Positions 1 through 11,179 of a DNA stretch of 64,000 nucleotides are shown piece by piece. Made by a program: the position numbers and the translations under genes. This DNA is from Antitrichia curtipendula (lineage: Eukaryota > Streptophyta > Bryopsida > Hypnales > Leucodontaceae), in the NCBI GenBank assembly GCA_951230915.1, contig OX579636.1, positions 32,671,567 through 32,735,566 on the forward strand, read 5' to 3'. Every line of letters starts with the position of its first letter. Within the stretch, counting starts at the first letter, position 1. A model generated the notes under the pieces. That model ran no database searches and was not told the origin of the DNA. It was given only the letters and a program-made list of their open reading frames with translations.

Positions 1-350
1 AAAAGGTTTTCCAAAACTTTGTCAATGAACGCAGCAGAAAGGGCAGTTTTCAGTGGTTTTGGAGCCAGAAAATGCCTTGGGGATTTAGGGGTTAATTTGT
101 TTTTTGAGTGATTTTTAAAGAATTTTTTTCAACTGCCCGGGCTGCCTGCTGCCCAATGAAAATGACATATCATGCAATAACTTTTTAACCACATACTCAA
201 TAGTTATGAAAATTGTTGGGCCTCAAAGCTACTCCTTGGGCACATTTTGTGTGAAAATTTCAAAGAAAAATAGAAAAGAGTTCCGGTTGTAGTGAGCTGC
301 CTAAAATCGCTAAGTTGTCAAAAAATGGTGTTTGATCCTTTAGAGGTTAA
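1..350. repeat. Truncated ends of two TTAA-type MITEs
   Basis: Bases 1-95 end in TTTAGGGGTTAA and resemble the right end of the element at 12018-12606. Bases 96-350 resemble the right-hand part of the elements at 39656-40595 and 45593-46511, including TGACATATCATGCAATAAC, and end in a variant of the same terminus (TTTAGAGGTTAA). TTAA duplications with CCCCTAAA termini suggest a piggyBac-type family. No coding sequence is seen. Confidence 0.65.
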
Positions 351-1549
351 ATAACGACTTTTACAAGGTGTATAAATTCTATCCATGATCAAATTTTTTT
401 TCTTTCAACATATTTCTTTCTACTTCTCTCTCTTGACTTTTTCCAAAAACATTATATATATTTTTATTTTTTTCTCTTTTTTTGGATTATTTTAGAATTG
501 CAATCATTGATTTCAGTTACTACTAATTAAATTTTTTTAATTCTAGGAGTCAAACAATTGTAATGACATAATCCTCATAAGTGCTAAATATGTATCTATT
601 GAAGACCTTAAAATTTCTTTTGGTCAACTATGCATATTACAATCAACAATATTTGTTTAATACAATGTCAAAACTCTATAAAGGGGTCAACTTAGTCTCT
701 AACTATGCCCAATAGCCCAAAGCTTTAAGTAGCAACTTGGAACTTCTACTTCAAACTCTTAGACTTTGAATACAAATGGCATTCCTCACTTGCTCTTGCT
801 TTATGAATATTCAAGTATGAATTTTTCTTACACTCTTTTTTCTCTCCTTAAATTAGATTTTATTCAAGCTTCAAGTATTTTTTCTAAACCCCACAATCTT
901 TAATCTACATCACTAATTAATTGCATTAGATTTCACTTTGTATCAACCAATATAATTAGCTTTTAATTTGTATAAACCACCATGTACAATCAATCAACAT
1001 AATTAGTTAATCTGCTAGTGCAACCAATTTGTTAGTGTACAAACTAGATGTGGATTCATGTCCTCATGGCTTAAATTATTTGTTAAACAATATTCCTTCT
1101 CTCTCATTAAAGTAATCAACAATCTCTATATTTGAACCAATATTTTATAGGATTATCTTTGTCACCAAATATATATTTCAATTTGAAAAAAATTTGCCAT
1201 AAAAAACCAAAACATATTTAATATGCATTTTGAGATCCTTTTCCTATGCTTTCCAACAAAATGGGCTAGGAATGAATCCATCTATTGTCTCATGTTGTTA
1301 ATTGCTTCACTTTTTCTCTACTTCCTTTATAATCCCTATGAGAAATTTAAATTTATTAATTAAAATATAAACATATGCCACTCCAAATATTTGAACACAA
1401 ATTCTATAATAGGCACAACATACAACAACAACAAATTTTTAATAGGCATGAAATAAAGTTATGCCTACACCCTAAGGAATGAGATCTACAACTAAAATAC
1501 TAAAAGGTCATCTTAGATTGACCCCCTTTACCTTGGACTATCCAAAAAG
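351..1549. other. AT-rich non-coding DNA
   Basis: I see no convincing exon, RNA gene or element terminus. The stretch is AT-rich with short homopolymer runs. Confidence 0.5.
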
Positions 1550-2110
1550 TAAAAAAAATGACTCCCCCCTCAAATATGACTAAAGCAAAAATATGACTAG
1601 GTGCTCTCCAAATATGTTCTCTGTCCAAAATTTCCATCAGTTGCCCCAAAATGAGATAAAATGACTATTAAAAAAATGTGACTGCAAAATATGACTCCTC
1701 CCAAAATATGACTACAAAATATAACTCAAGCAAAAATATGATTGATTGCTCTTCAAACAAGTTCCTTGCTCAAAAAGAAAAAAAAATGACTATGAAAAAA
1801 AATGTGACTACAAAATTTGACTCCTCAAAAAATATAACTATAAAATATGACTCAAGCAAAAATATGACTAGGTGCTCTTCAAACATGTTCCCCGCCCAAA
1901 TTTTCCTTGGGCTACCAAAAACAAAAAAATGTCACTACCAAAAATATATGACTATAAAATATGACTGACACAAAAATATGACTACATAATATGACTAGAC
2001 GTTCTCTGAATATGTTCCCTATTGTTCCCTATAAAGTACTTAGTTGTTCCCAATGGACATATACTATACGCCCATGAAGTACAAGGCCAAAATATGACTG
2101 GTGTGAACCC
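1550..2110. repeat. Degenerate AAAATATGACT tandem repeats
   Basis: About twenty copies of AAAATATGACT or close variants occur here, with recurring phrases such as GGTGCTCTCC and TGTTCCCTG. The same word fills the subterminal zones of the CACTA element at 40732-42654. I infer that this is CACTA subterminal sequence, possibly the left part of an element ending at 9968. The short open frame at 1678-1968 only translates the repeat. Confidence 0.6.
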
Positions 2111-4108
2111 TCAAGTTAGGACTTGAAGCTTTGGATTTATTTTTCGCAATTTACTGTTAGTTTTTAGTGTTAATTCACGCAAAATAGCATGAATTAGTAG
2201 TTGAGAGGAATTTGGTAGAAGTCCCTACCAGATTAGTGAGGAACCTTCCTAAATTCATGGAAAGCACAAAATACTATGCTTTTCTATGTTTATGTCTTAA
2301 GTTCAGTGTCTTAGAGTCCATATTAACGTATTAGAGAGATGTGATGAAGTGAGAGTTAGCCAGTTCTAGTGTCTTGTCCATGTAACACTTGACATGTGAA
2401 TACATGTGACATCCTGGCTAAAGTGCAAGAGTCTATATCAAGGTTTAGAAGTATCTCGATCCAATTCATGTAGAATATGGATTAGTTACATGAAGACCTA
2501 TAAATGTTGAAGAATATGAATCAGAATGCAAAGTAGAAGAAGGGCGAGGTGATTGAAGCTTACAAAAAGGTGCTTTTAGGATAAAAGCATGCCAAGAGAT
2601 CAACAGCGGAGCTAATCATCCACAATAACCCCGGTACCAGAATAATTTCCCCCCCGGGCGGAAATTATTAAGGAATTGCTAAAATTAGCATCCTTATTGG
2701 AGGTTTGGTTTTGCCCTTGGCCTTTGGACACTTTCCAAAAGATGGCCCAAAAGTTTCGGGATTTTACAAAACTCCACGATGACTCCATGGGAAGTCAACC
2801 GCCTTTGAAACTGATGGTAATTTCTTAGAAATTATCCAGAGTGCGGTAAAATCTCACTAAAAATTAGATTAGAGTTTTATGTATTAGATAAGCAACCTGT
2901 CAAGTTTGAAGACTTTCTGATAGTCAGAAGTATCCGAATTGGCAACAACATCAAATTTAACAAGAATTTACAACACAACGGCGAGTTGACCGGCGAGCTT
3001 GGAGCTAGCAGTGTCCGAATGTCACAAACAAGGAATGCTTTCTTACTATCACGAACCTTCCAAGCAACTCTAGCTAGTTAGTTTTCTCGAGAAACTCAAA
3101 TTCCATTAGTTGGGATTTTGACTTTTCTTTAGAATTATCGTTAGTGGTTTTTACGAATATTTACAGCCTAGAAGAAGGGGGTAGAGGGCCTCTTAGACTA
3201 ATTGGGGTCTTCTGAACACGATGGCGCAATCGGTTTTCAATTTGGAGTTTTTCCCTAAAAGATAGATAGGGCCAGCTCTTAGTTTGACTTTTTTAGAGTA
3301 ATTTGTAGTAATTCGAGGTTAATTAACAAAATATCTTGGTGAAAATCGAAGATTGAATTTAGTTAAGATGTCAAATCTTTCCTTTAAAAGCCAATTTAGA
3401 TTAAACTAAGAATATCTGGAATTGACCTAGGATTAAATTGCAAAATATCTAGGTTAGTTAGGATTATTTTCATAAAATTTTTGGGGACAATCAAGGATTT
3501 CATTTAGGCAAGATTTCAAGGCTAATTAAAGCCTCCAAGGAACTTGCTTGAGGACCTTCCTTCCTATTAAACAAAGATTAAATGCAAAATATCTCGTAGT
3601 AGTTTAGAATTTAATTAGGTAGTTAGTTAACCGTTTTTTAACCGACGACTTACCAAGGAGGGCTTGACAAGGCCTCCCCTCGAGGTTGTCGGTACCCTCA
3701 TTCTTATTTCCAAACTCTCATTTTCTTGGTACTGACACGTTGTCAGACCAACCTTTATTTTCATTTCCTTATTGTTGCTCTGCTGTGCTATCAACACGTT
3801 GTTGGAGCACTTTTAAGCCAAAAATTGGCTAATTCCTTCTAATTCTTTGCATTCTTCACTAATTCTCTTGTGTTTTGAAGGACTGGAGGGTTTCTTCAAA
3901 ACATATTGCTTTCCTTTTGAATTTGGAGGTTGAAAGCCCCAAAACTTTGATTCTTTGCTTAAGATTACTTGAATACTAATCCATTGTAGCACGTGAACGC
4001 ATTTGGTACTAAAATACTTAAAGCGGCGAGGCTTGACCTTGCTAAAAGTATTTTAGACTAATTTCCTACTCAAAGTTCGTTGTATAACGGAATTTGAGGT
4101 TTAATTGC
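2111..4108. other. Non-coding, no recognisable feature
   Basis: No long open frame or clear exon is visible. Composition is slightly less AT-rich than the flanks. It could be old transposon sequence, but I found no repeat pair marking its ends. Confidence 0.4.
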
Positions 4109-4456
4109 TAATGTTCGGTTAAACACTTTCATGTGTACCTCCTTTAGCAGTTAATTGATTGACTTTGACTTGAAATTTTGGAAGATTCGTTTCTAATGTT
4201 TGGTTAAACACTGTCATGTGTACCTCCTTTAAAATCTAACTTTCGCAATACTTAAATTGGCTTAAAGAAGCTCCGTTTATTTTGGGGTTGGCCCCGCACG
4301 GCGAAGCTTTGACTTTTTGAACCCTGGAAACGGATACTTGAAACTTGAAATTGTTCGATTTGACCTAGGGTTGCCCCGCACGGCGAAGCTTTGAATTTTT
4401 GAAAGTTAAAATTTGCCATTTGAAACTCAGATTTACCTCATACGGCGAAACGTTGA
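4109..4456. repeat. Degenerate tandem repeats of about 82-85 bp
   Basis: GGTTAAACACTTTCATGTG with a following ACCTCCTTT occurs at about 4117 and again 85 bp later with few changes. CCCCGCACGGCGAAGCTTTG occurs at 4292 and 4374, with a decayed third copy at about 4436. These suggest an old tandem expansion; function unknown. Confidence 0.6.
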
Positions 4457-4849
4457 CTTGGAATCACAAAATAAGATTCTTTTGAACCTTATTTAAAGTT
4501 CGAGCTTTGTTGTTTTGTTTCTCTTTTGCTTGGCGCACGGGTGGTGAAGGTATTTTTGCCTCCACGTGGCCATTTTGTTGCTTTTAATTTCATCATTCAT
4601 TGCTTTGTTTTCATTTCAAATAGCTAGATTTATTACCTTAAAATTTCATAGAAATTAGTTCTGTTGTGGCATTGTGTGTTTCCCTTACACTTATCAAAAA
4701 TTAACCTCCCTTTATTTTTTAGAAAAAATTCTCTAAAAGATTGCTTGAGTTTTTTTCCTTAAAAGAAAAATTCAATCTTTTATCGAATCTCAAAGATTTT
4801 AATTTTTCAATTAAAGGCCTGAAGGCAAGGACAGTTCAAAATTAAAACA

Positions 4850-5210
4850 GCTCAAAGGCGAGGTCGAACCATCTGAAAGTCGGAAGCCAGCTAGGAACAA
4901 CCGGGAGCTGCGGGAACAAGCTGCGGGAACGAGTTGCGGGAACGGGACTGTGGGGACGAGCGGTGGGTACCAACTAAGTGCAAGCGGGTATCGACCCAGA
5001 AGATCGGACGGCTGCGGGAAGGCGTTGGGAAGCCTGAGGCTGTCAAAGGACTGCTGCGATCTGGTTCGGTAAGTGCAGGATCCATTTCGACAGTCCAGGG
5101 ACCATTTCGAAATACCAAAAAGAAATTGGAGGTTCAGGATACATACAAATCCTCTATTAAAATTGGATACAAACATAAATTAAGTTGCTATAACAATTTG
5201 CAAACTTAAA
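4850..5210. other. GC-rich patch with CTGCGGGAAC repeats
   Basis: A local GC-rich segment contains several copies of a GCTGCGGGAAC-like word. Overlapping open frames exist on both strands but show no protein-like signature, so I do not call a gene. Just downstream TGGTGCCACGCTACAAAC (about 5229) could be mistaken for a retrotransposon primer-binding site, but no LTR pair is seen. Confidence 0.4.
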
Positions 5211-5426
5211 TCTAAAGCATAGGCGGTTGGTGCCACGCTACAAACTCGTTTGCAAATTTTGGAAAATTTGAACACTAAAGATTTTGAACTAACATTCGCC
5301 CTCGGTTCTTGAATCTCTCAAAACACCATAGCCAAGAATTCAACAACAACAACATCATAAGAAGTGAAAGAAAGCGAGATCATAAGAAGGTTAACAAGGG
5401 AGGACAAAGAATAAAAGGAATTAAGG

Positions 5427-5565
5427 TTAGTATCTTACTATTGAAATTTGGATTGTTTTGATTCTTCTATTCTTTTCGTTAGTATCTTACTATTGAGTTT
5501 TGGATTGTTTCGATTATTCTATTCTTTTCGTTAGCATCTTACTATTGACGTTAGATTGTTTGGAT
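5427..5565. repeat. 52-bp tandem repeat, about 2.6 copies
   Basis: Units beginning TTAGTATCTTACTATTGA start at 5427, 5479 and 5531 (the third reads TTAGCATC). Each continues with a GGATTGTTT-like segment and ATTCTTTTCG. The spacing is 52 bp. Confidence 0.75.
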
Positions 5566-5995
5566 TGCAAAATTCCTTTTACTATTCATCGTTAGATTTG
5601 TTTTGATTATTTTAGCTTATTTTATTAGATTACTGTTCATTTGGTTGGTTTTAGTTATTAATTAGGATTCCAAAGACAAATTAGTTGTTTGTTTTGTTGT
5701 TTGGGTTTTGTTTTATTAGGCCTAATAAGCCAAATAGATACAAACAAACACCAACTAATATCTTCGAATATTTAACAAAATAACTATTAAACAATTGGCA
5801 ATCGAATAAAACTACTATTCATTGAAAACTTGGGAAAATTGAATTAAATTTATCATTTAATTTAAATCCCTAAAACCAAAGGATTATTTTCAATTGCCAA
5901 AACTAACAAAACTTGACTTTTAGATAGGTTTTAGAATTACAACTCAACAATAATTGACTCAAATTTAACTAAAATGGTGTGATTCATGAAAGACG

Positions 5996-6067
5996 ATGGA
6001 GGACCACGAGGAGACGATCATGTTCGTGTATTGCGACGACGGAACTGTTGATGTTTTCGATACCGAG
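5996..6067 (+). CDS. Possible short first exon, unknown gene
   Basis: An ATG opens a 24-codon frame, MEDHEETIMFVYCDDGTVDV followed by FDTE, ending at a good donor (ACCGAG then GTATGA). Composition is more coding-like than the flanks. I cannot find a matching downstream exon, so this may be an isolated or captured exon, or chance. No family is recognised. Confidence 0.25.
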
Positions 6068-6431
6068 GTATGATTTCCAAAACTCATTTGACTTTTCTTT
6101 TCATTCTTTAGATTATACTTTAAAAAATCAAAATTAACAATTAGAAACCCAAATAGCTAGTTAGAATTCAGAAATCCCTAAAATTAGATTAGTAACTTAG
6201 AATAGATTCTGGTTTAATTAGAAATTTAATTGCATTCAACTAACCATAGAAGTTTTAATTTTTTAAACATTAGTGTGTTTTGGATTACTTAGATCAAATC
6301 AAAACCAACATAACAAAGTGTCCATTGCTTGGAAGGCCAAAGAACACTACGTTGATTTCATCCCCTAGAAATTACTCTTCATGCCGCTAGAATCCGTGTG
6401 CACGTTTTACCTCTGAAGGGGGGAGATTAAA

Positions 6432-6520
6432 ACACTCACAACTGGCAGTCATATTTGCAGTCATATTTTTTTCCAAAATGTTGGCCTTCCAAAATATGAC
6501 TGCTGTCGCAGTCCGAATTT
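6432..6520. repeat. CACTA-like subterminal fragment
   Basis: GCAGTCATATT occurs twice, followed by AAAATATGACTGC in the opposite sense, matching the subterminal words of the CACTA element at 40732-42654. The start CACTCACAAC resembles a damaged CACTACAA terminus. Confidence 0.45.
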
Positions 6521-6808
6521 TTGGTTTTCAGTTGTTTATCTAGAAAACGGAACGGAAACTATTGATTAGTATGTAGGTTTTGTCTAGAAACAGCAGAGGA
6601 CGGAAAATTAGGAAAGACATTGAAATAGTGGAGTAGTTCGAACGAATCCAATCCTAGTGGTGACATCCAGGAACCGGATTGGAATCAGATCCTTGTCCGG
6701 AAGTAGCAGTGAACCGGATTGGGGTTAGAGAACCGGATTAGGGTTAGACCGGATTGGTGGGACCGGACTGGTAAACGTCATCATGACGGCTTTTAGGTCA
6801 GGAGAGAC

Positions 6809-6817
6809 TATAAAAGG
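6809..6817 (+). promoter_or_regulatory. TATA box upstream of the 545-codon ORF
   Basis: TATAAAAGG lies about 270 bases before the ATG at 7081. A strong TATA match in this position suggests a genuine polymerase II promoter and a 5' leader of roughly 240 bases. No initiator was verified. Confidence 0.5.
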
Positions 6818-7080
6818 CCAGCACCTCCTCAGTCGCACTCCTTTTTCCAAACTCCGTTTGGTGAGAGTGTTTTGTTGCGCTCCTCGTGTTTCGGCGCTGT
6901 GTGAGTGTTTGTGTGAGTGTGCGAGTGTTAGAGGTGTGTTGCAGGGTAGGTTTCCGGTTGCGTACCGATCGCTGTGCAGGATTCCGGTTGAGATCGGAGA
7001 GAGAACGTGAGAACGAGACGTGCGGCTAGGACTGTGTGAGGTAGAATCGGAAAGGACTGTCTTAGATCTAGTCTGTGTCC

Positions 7081-8718
7081 ATGCCGCAGCTTAGGCGGAA
7101 CAGACCAGGCCCATCCACGTCGTCGGCTCCGGTCAAACTCCGGAAGGTCGTTCCGGTTCTCCCTTCGACAGAGGAGGAGATGGAGATGCTCCGGTTGGAT
7201 CTCAACCGGATGGGGTGCCAGGGTTTGCTCGACAAACCTTGGGGTTTCAAGGACGAGCGGATGGTGAAGGAGATCCAGGGGAAGTGGACAAACCAGTTCG
7301 ACAACATGATCCGCTGTGTTCCACATCAATGGACGGAAGAGATCTGGAGGGAGGTTTATAAGTTCCGGGCAGGAGGCCACGGGATGGCAAACCGGAAGGA
7401 CGAGTACGTCCTAGGCAAGTTCCGAGGAGCGGTCAGCCCCAAGGACGGATACGCGGTGGAAGACTGCATCGACGACCGGCACCGGAAACTGTTACAGTTC
7501 CTGATCCCGATCCTCCATCCGGAGAAGCCGACAAGGGTGACAATCACCCTCGGCAACACTATTTTCGGTGCCCTGAGCGGTGACCGGAAAGCGGACTGGG
7601 CCCGGATCATGTTCGATCTGGTGGCCCAGTTGGCGACGAGGGTCGGAAGGAGTAGGCCAACACCCGTGTGTCCCTACCTCTTCCACCTCTATGAGCAACA
7701 CCAGCTCCTTTTAGACTCGGAAGAGAAGGAGTGGAAGGCCCAGGAAAATCTCCTGAAATACGGAGAATCGGAAACGGACGAGGAGGAAGAGGAAACCGGA
7801 TCCGAGACCGAAGAAGAAGAAGAAGATGAAGAAGAGGCGGAGAGGCAGACCAAGCGCCACAAGACGACGTCTCCGACCGGAAGAGGATCTCCACTCGGTG
7901 ATAAAACCGAAAAGGAGAAGACACCGGAAGGGGAGAAGGCAGGCTGTTCGAAGAAGGGACCGGTCGACCCGTTCGAGAAGTTGGTGAAGATCCTCGTCGA
8001 CATCCGCTTGGACTGGGAGGCGAAGAGAATCGCCCTAATCCAGATCGGAGAGTTGGTGCAGGCAACACCGGATAGCAAGTTGCCAGGGAAGGTAGCGGAG
8101 TGCATCACCAATCCGGTCGAGATCCGGAAGCAGGAAGCAGAGATCCGTCGACTTCAAGAGGAGGTCGACATGTTGAAGGCGGAAGTGGCCACCTTCAAAG
8201 AAGATATGGCCGCCACCCGGATAATGGCGGACGAGACGAAAAAGGTGGCGGAATCGGTAAAGGCGACTTTCGGAGAGACCGGAAGCGTGGCAGTCAGGGC
8301 CAGATTCTTCGACGAGAAGGTCTTGGAGGAGAAGAAACTATCTGGTACCCGGATAGTCCGGATCCTGACTGACTTCTCCGAGCAGGTGGAGAAGAATTTG
8401 GTCTTAGCACGAGGAGCGGCGGACCGGATGGAGGAGTGTACACAGAAGCTGACCGGATCGATGAGGGTCCACCTATCGGACATCTCCATGCCGGAATCGT
8501 TTCCGGAAGTGCCAGACCCAAGGGAAGGAAGGGACCAGACTCCACAGTCAAAGCCGAGTCAGCCTTCCCAGACCGCGCCGATCAACATCGAAGACTCTCC
8601 CGGTTCTGACATGCCAAATCCGATGGCCGGAGAGCGGAACAAGAACTTGGAAGAAGTCTTCGAGCAATTGGAGGCGGAGCCCAAGAGTCCTTCGTTGGGG
8701 CGCGGGATAGCGATGTAG
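7081..8718 (+). CDS. 545-aa unknown protein, probably transposon-encoded (gag/ORF1-like)
   Basis: This is a single uninterrupted frame, and the first true ATG is at 7081. Residues about 1-40 are basic and Pro/Ser-rich. Residues about 50-225 look like a folded helical domain, with WGFKDERMVKEIQGKW early and DWARIMFDLVAQLATRVG late. A Glu-rich acidic run follows (about 230-260), then a basic Lys/Thr-rich linker, a long heptad-like coiled coil at about 355-400 (RKQEAEIRRLQEEVDMLKAE) and a polar tail. The WARI...PYLFHLYEQHQLL segment recalls the plant retrotransposon ORF1 family seen in Athila-like elements, but this is by eye and weak. GC content is far above the surroundings, and CCGGA is very frequent in both the ORF and its flanks, suggesting a captured or mobile segment. 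No polymerase, integrase or transposase motif is present. Confidence 0.6.
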   Translation: MPQLRRNRPGPSTSSAPVKLRKVVPVLPSTEEEMEMLRLDLNRMGCQGLLDKPWGFKDERMVKEIQGKWTNQFDNMIRCVPHQWTEEIWREVYKFRAGGHGMANRKDEYVLGKFRGAVSPKDGYAVEDCIDDRHRKLLQFLIPILHPEKPTRVTITLGNTIFGALSGDRKADWARIMFDLVAQLATRVGRSRPTPVCPYLFHLYEQHQLLLDSEEKEWKAQENLLKYGESETDEEEEETGSETEEEEEDEEEAERQTKRHKTTSPTGRGSPLGDKTEKEKTPEGEKAGCSKKGPVDPFEKLVKILVDIRLDWEAKRIALIQIGELVQATPDSKLPGKVAECITNPVEIRKQEAEIRRLQEEVDMLKAEVATFKEDMAATRIMADETKKVAESVKATFGETGSVAVRARFFDEKVLEEKKLSGTRIVRILTDFSEQVEKNLVLARGAADRMEECTQKLTGSMRVHLSDISMPESFPEVPDPREGRDQTPQSKPSQPSQTAPINIEDSPGSDMPNPMAGERNKNLEEVFEQLEAEPKSPSLGRGIAM

Positions 8719-9954
8719 AATAAGTTAGGAAAGATAGGATAGGAACGGATCCGGATTAGTAATCCGATCCGGTAGTGTTAGGAGGACCGAAAGTTAGGAT
8801 CCGGATTTAGGTTGACTTTTAACGGCTCTTTTTGCCTTTTGTTATTTTTGGAAGTTCTCAAAGTGTATATAATTCAGTCCTTGTGCTGAGGACTGGGAGT
8901 CTTTCCTTCTACATTTTCTTTGTGTTCTCTCTTTGTACTTTCTTGTTGTACGTTCTCCCATGTTTTGGCAGAGTTGTGCGTGAGGGAGTTCGGAAAGCAC
9001 GAGCGGATGCGTTGGGATTTCTCCCCTTGGTGTTTTCTTGGTTCTAAGTGCATGCGAGCGGATAGGATAGAGTTGGGAGTGAACTTCAGTGCCTCAGCGC
9101 GTCTAGAGTTTGAGATTCCGGGTGAGAAAGCCGTTGTTAGGCTAGGCGGATAGGGAGAGAGTCCTTAATGGCGCTAGAACTCCTGGGTGAGAAATCCGGT
9201 TGAGTGTCCGATCTCCTGTGAGGTCTCACCATCTTAACAGTAAACGGAAGAATTCTAGTTGACGTTGGAATGGACGGGTGCACTTGTAACCGCCTTAGCT
9301 TCGCACGGAATAGGATGACATCAGGGTCGTTGTAGTATTGAGAGGATCATACGGGGGGTCTTTGTGTGACCAGTGGACCGGATTGCAATCTGGATTGCTG
9401 TGAAGGACCAAACCGGATCCGTACTAGCCTAGGAAGGAAGAGATTAGGAAAGTGGGTCTTCAGCCACTATAAGTCACGGAAGGTGTGGTGGGCCTACCAC
9501 TCTCAAAAGCAAGCGACGAACCCTCTGATGGCTAAACAGAGGTAAAACCAAACCGGATAGGAGAGGAAATGGTTGTGAGTTGTCTAGAGCGGATTGGCCT
9601 AGACGGATACCCGGACCGGAAGAGATAGGGTCCTGGGGTTGTTTTGGATTCGACAACCGGAAGACTAGTTGGAATCGGAAGAGAGCAAGAATCCGGTCCT
9701 TTGTTTTCTGGGTGTTTGAACTTCCGGTCATAGAAAGAGGACCGGGAAAGATGGATATTACTACTGACTTGGCTTAGTTCGTTAATAAGGCTAGATACTT
9801 CATAGAATCTCGTGGGTTCGATCTTTAGGGTCACTTTGTTATGCTTTAGAGTGGTTTTTGGGAGTATAACATGGGAATTGCTTATCCTCTGCTGCGACAA
9901 CTGCGCGCAGTCGCCAGTCATCCCTAGTCATATTTTTGCAATCATAAAATGCAG
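8719..9954. other. CCGGA-rich 3' flank of the 545-codon ORF
   Basis: The region continues the compositional island, with frequent CCGGA and CCGGAT up to about 9740. A second TATA-like string (TATATAAT, about 8865) is present. Short frames on both strands carry no recognisable signature. It ends with CACTA-type subterminal words (AGTCATATTTTTGC, about 9927). Confidence 0.4.
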
Positions 9955-9968
9955 GTTTTGTTGTAGTG
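9955..9968 (-). repeat. Terminus of a CACTA element
   Basis: GTTTTGTTGTAGTG is identical to the right terminus of the CACTA element at 42641-42654. It is preceded by TTTGCAATCATAAAAT, also matching. The mate may lie near 6432 or 1500, but I cannot identify an intact left end. Confidence 0.6.
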
Positions 9969-10358
9969 TAAAGTAGGAATTGTGTTAAAACTATAATTTC
10001 AGACCTCATTTAGGCATAGTAAAATAACTTTTTTCAAAATACTTTGAACTAAAATAAGTTGTAGAATCAAGTTAAATTTCATCTCCAAAAATCCGTTTGA
10101 GATTTTAATCTTCCACTCAAAAGTTATAGACAAATTTCATAGAGGGGTTTGAAAGGACTTTTTTTTGACATTTTCATATATCCTCTCTGAAATTTGTCCA
10201 TAACTTTTGAGTGGAAGATCTAAATCTAAAAAGGATTTTTGAAGATGAAACTTAGCTTGATTCCACAACTATTTTAAGTTCAAATTCTTTTGAAAAAAGG
10301 TATTAGACTATGCCTAAATGAAGTCTGAAATTATAATTTTAACACAATTCCTACTTTA
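9969..10358. repeat. Foldback element, copy 1, about 190-bp arms
   Basis: TAAAGTAGGAATTGTGTTAA at the left is mirrored by an inverted copy ending CACAATTCCTACTTTA at the right. Both arms contain AATCCGTTTGAG / TTTGAGTGGAAGAT-like words. The sequence can form a near-complete hairpin of about 190-bp arms. Related copies are at 51566-51946 and 60921-61246. About 100 bp of conserved flank (CCCACATGGGTTGTTCTATC) continues to about 10465. Confidence 0.85.
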
Positions 10359-10661
10359 GACTTAACTATGAGCGGTTTAAAAATTACAAACTTTAAATTA
10401 CATATCCCACATGGGTTGTTCTATCTCCTACCACCCCAAGTGTGCATAAAGAGCTTCTCTTTTCTACAAAAACTCAAAGTAAGTTATTGATGGCAAATGG
10501 CTAGATTTCATTGGTATAAGACTCAAAAAATTCTTTAGAATTTGACAGACCATCTATCTCTATAATTATTTATTTGTATATTTTGTTCTAAAATTAGCCA
10601 AAAAAATAGATCGCACTATAAATGTACTGCCATTGTCTCGGTCCTGAAGCTTACATTAATA
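10359..10661. other. Foldback flank and non-coding DNA
   Basis: The first 100 bases are the conserved flank of the foldback family. Nothing else is recognisable. Confidence 0.4.
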
Positions 10662-11179
10662 ATAAGGTAAACGAGCCTATGACAGGTAGAATGACTGATT
10701 TGGTATGTTGCCATTAGCAAAATAAAATCAGATTTTTTTCTAGCAGAGACAACTTTGAGAAATGAAAGAGGCAGTTAAAATTTTAGTTTTGGGACAAAAT
10801 AGGAATTTGTTATGAATTTTTTAAGTATTTTTCCAAAACAGTCTGTAGACTATCTGAAATCAACAAAATATGTCTTCATGATGGTCATCTTACCACCTAT
10901 TGCAGTCTTCAGATTTCCTTACACAACCACAAGAATTTTTAATGTGGCCATCACACAAAGGAATAAAAAACCCCTCTTTATGATGAATTTACACTCACAA
11001 TGTGTAAGTGTCCTATGACAGTCATTACTAATTCTATCACAATCACCTAATGCACTAATGTGGGCCACTAACCAACCTAATTAAATTGTAGAAGCGAAAA
11101 TCTGAAATGGACTGTAATGGGGGGGTTATGTAGTTGTCTGCATTAGACAGTTGGCCTGTCATAGGCTGGTTTACCTTAT
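10662..11179. mobile_element. MITE with AAGGTAAACGAGCC termini
   Basis: TAAGGTAAACGAGCCTATGA at the left is mirrored by TCATAGGCTGGTTTACCTTA at the right, an inverted repeat of about 24 bp with few mismatches. Length is about 515 bp. The open frame inside (10812-11018) shows no family signature. The AAGGTA/TACCTT ends resemble the MITEs at 53117 and 53479. Confidence 0.75.

Noticed and set aside
1678..1968. Open frame of 96 codons
   Set aside because: It translates the AAAATATGACT repeat (YDSSxNM periods) and has no protein signature.
4811..5209. Three overlapping open frames in a GC-rich patch
   Set aside because: They overlap on both strands in repeat-like sequence with no recognisable motif.
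5229..5250. TGGTGCCACGCTACAAAC as a retrotransposon primer-binding site
   Set aside because: No LTR pair, polypurine tract or polymerase sequence nearby.
6928..8551. Several minus-strand frames opposite the 545-codon ORF
   Set aside because: Antisense shadows of the GC-rich plus-strand ORF with Ser/Pro-rich, non-conserved translations.
10812..11018. 68-codon frame inside a MITE
   Set aside because: No signature; lies inside a non-autonomous element.
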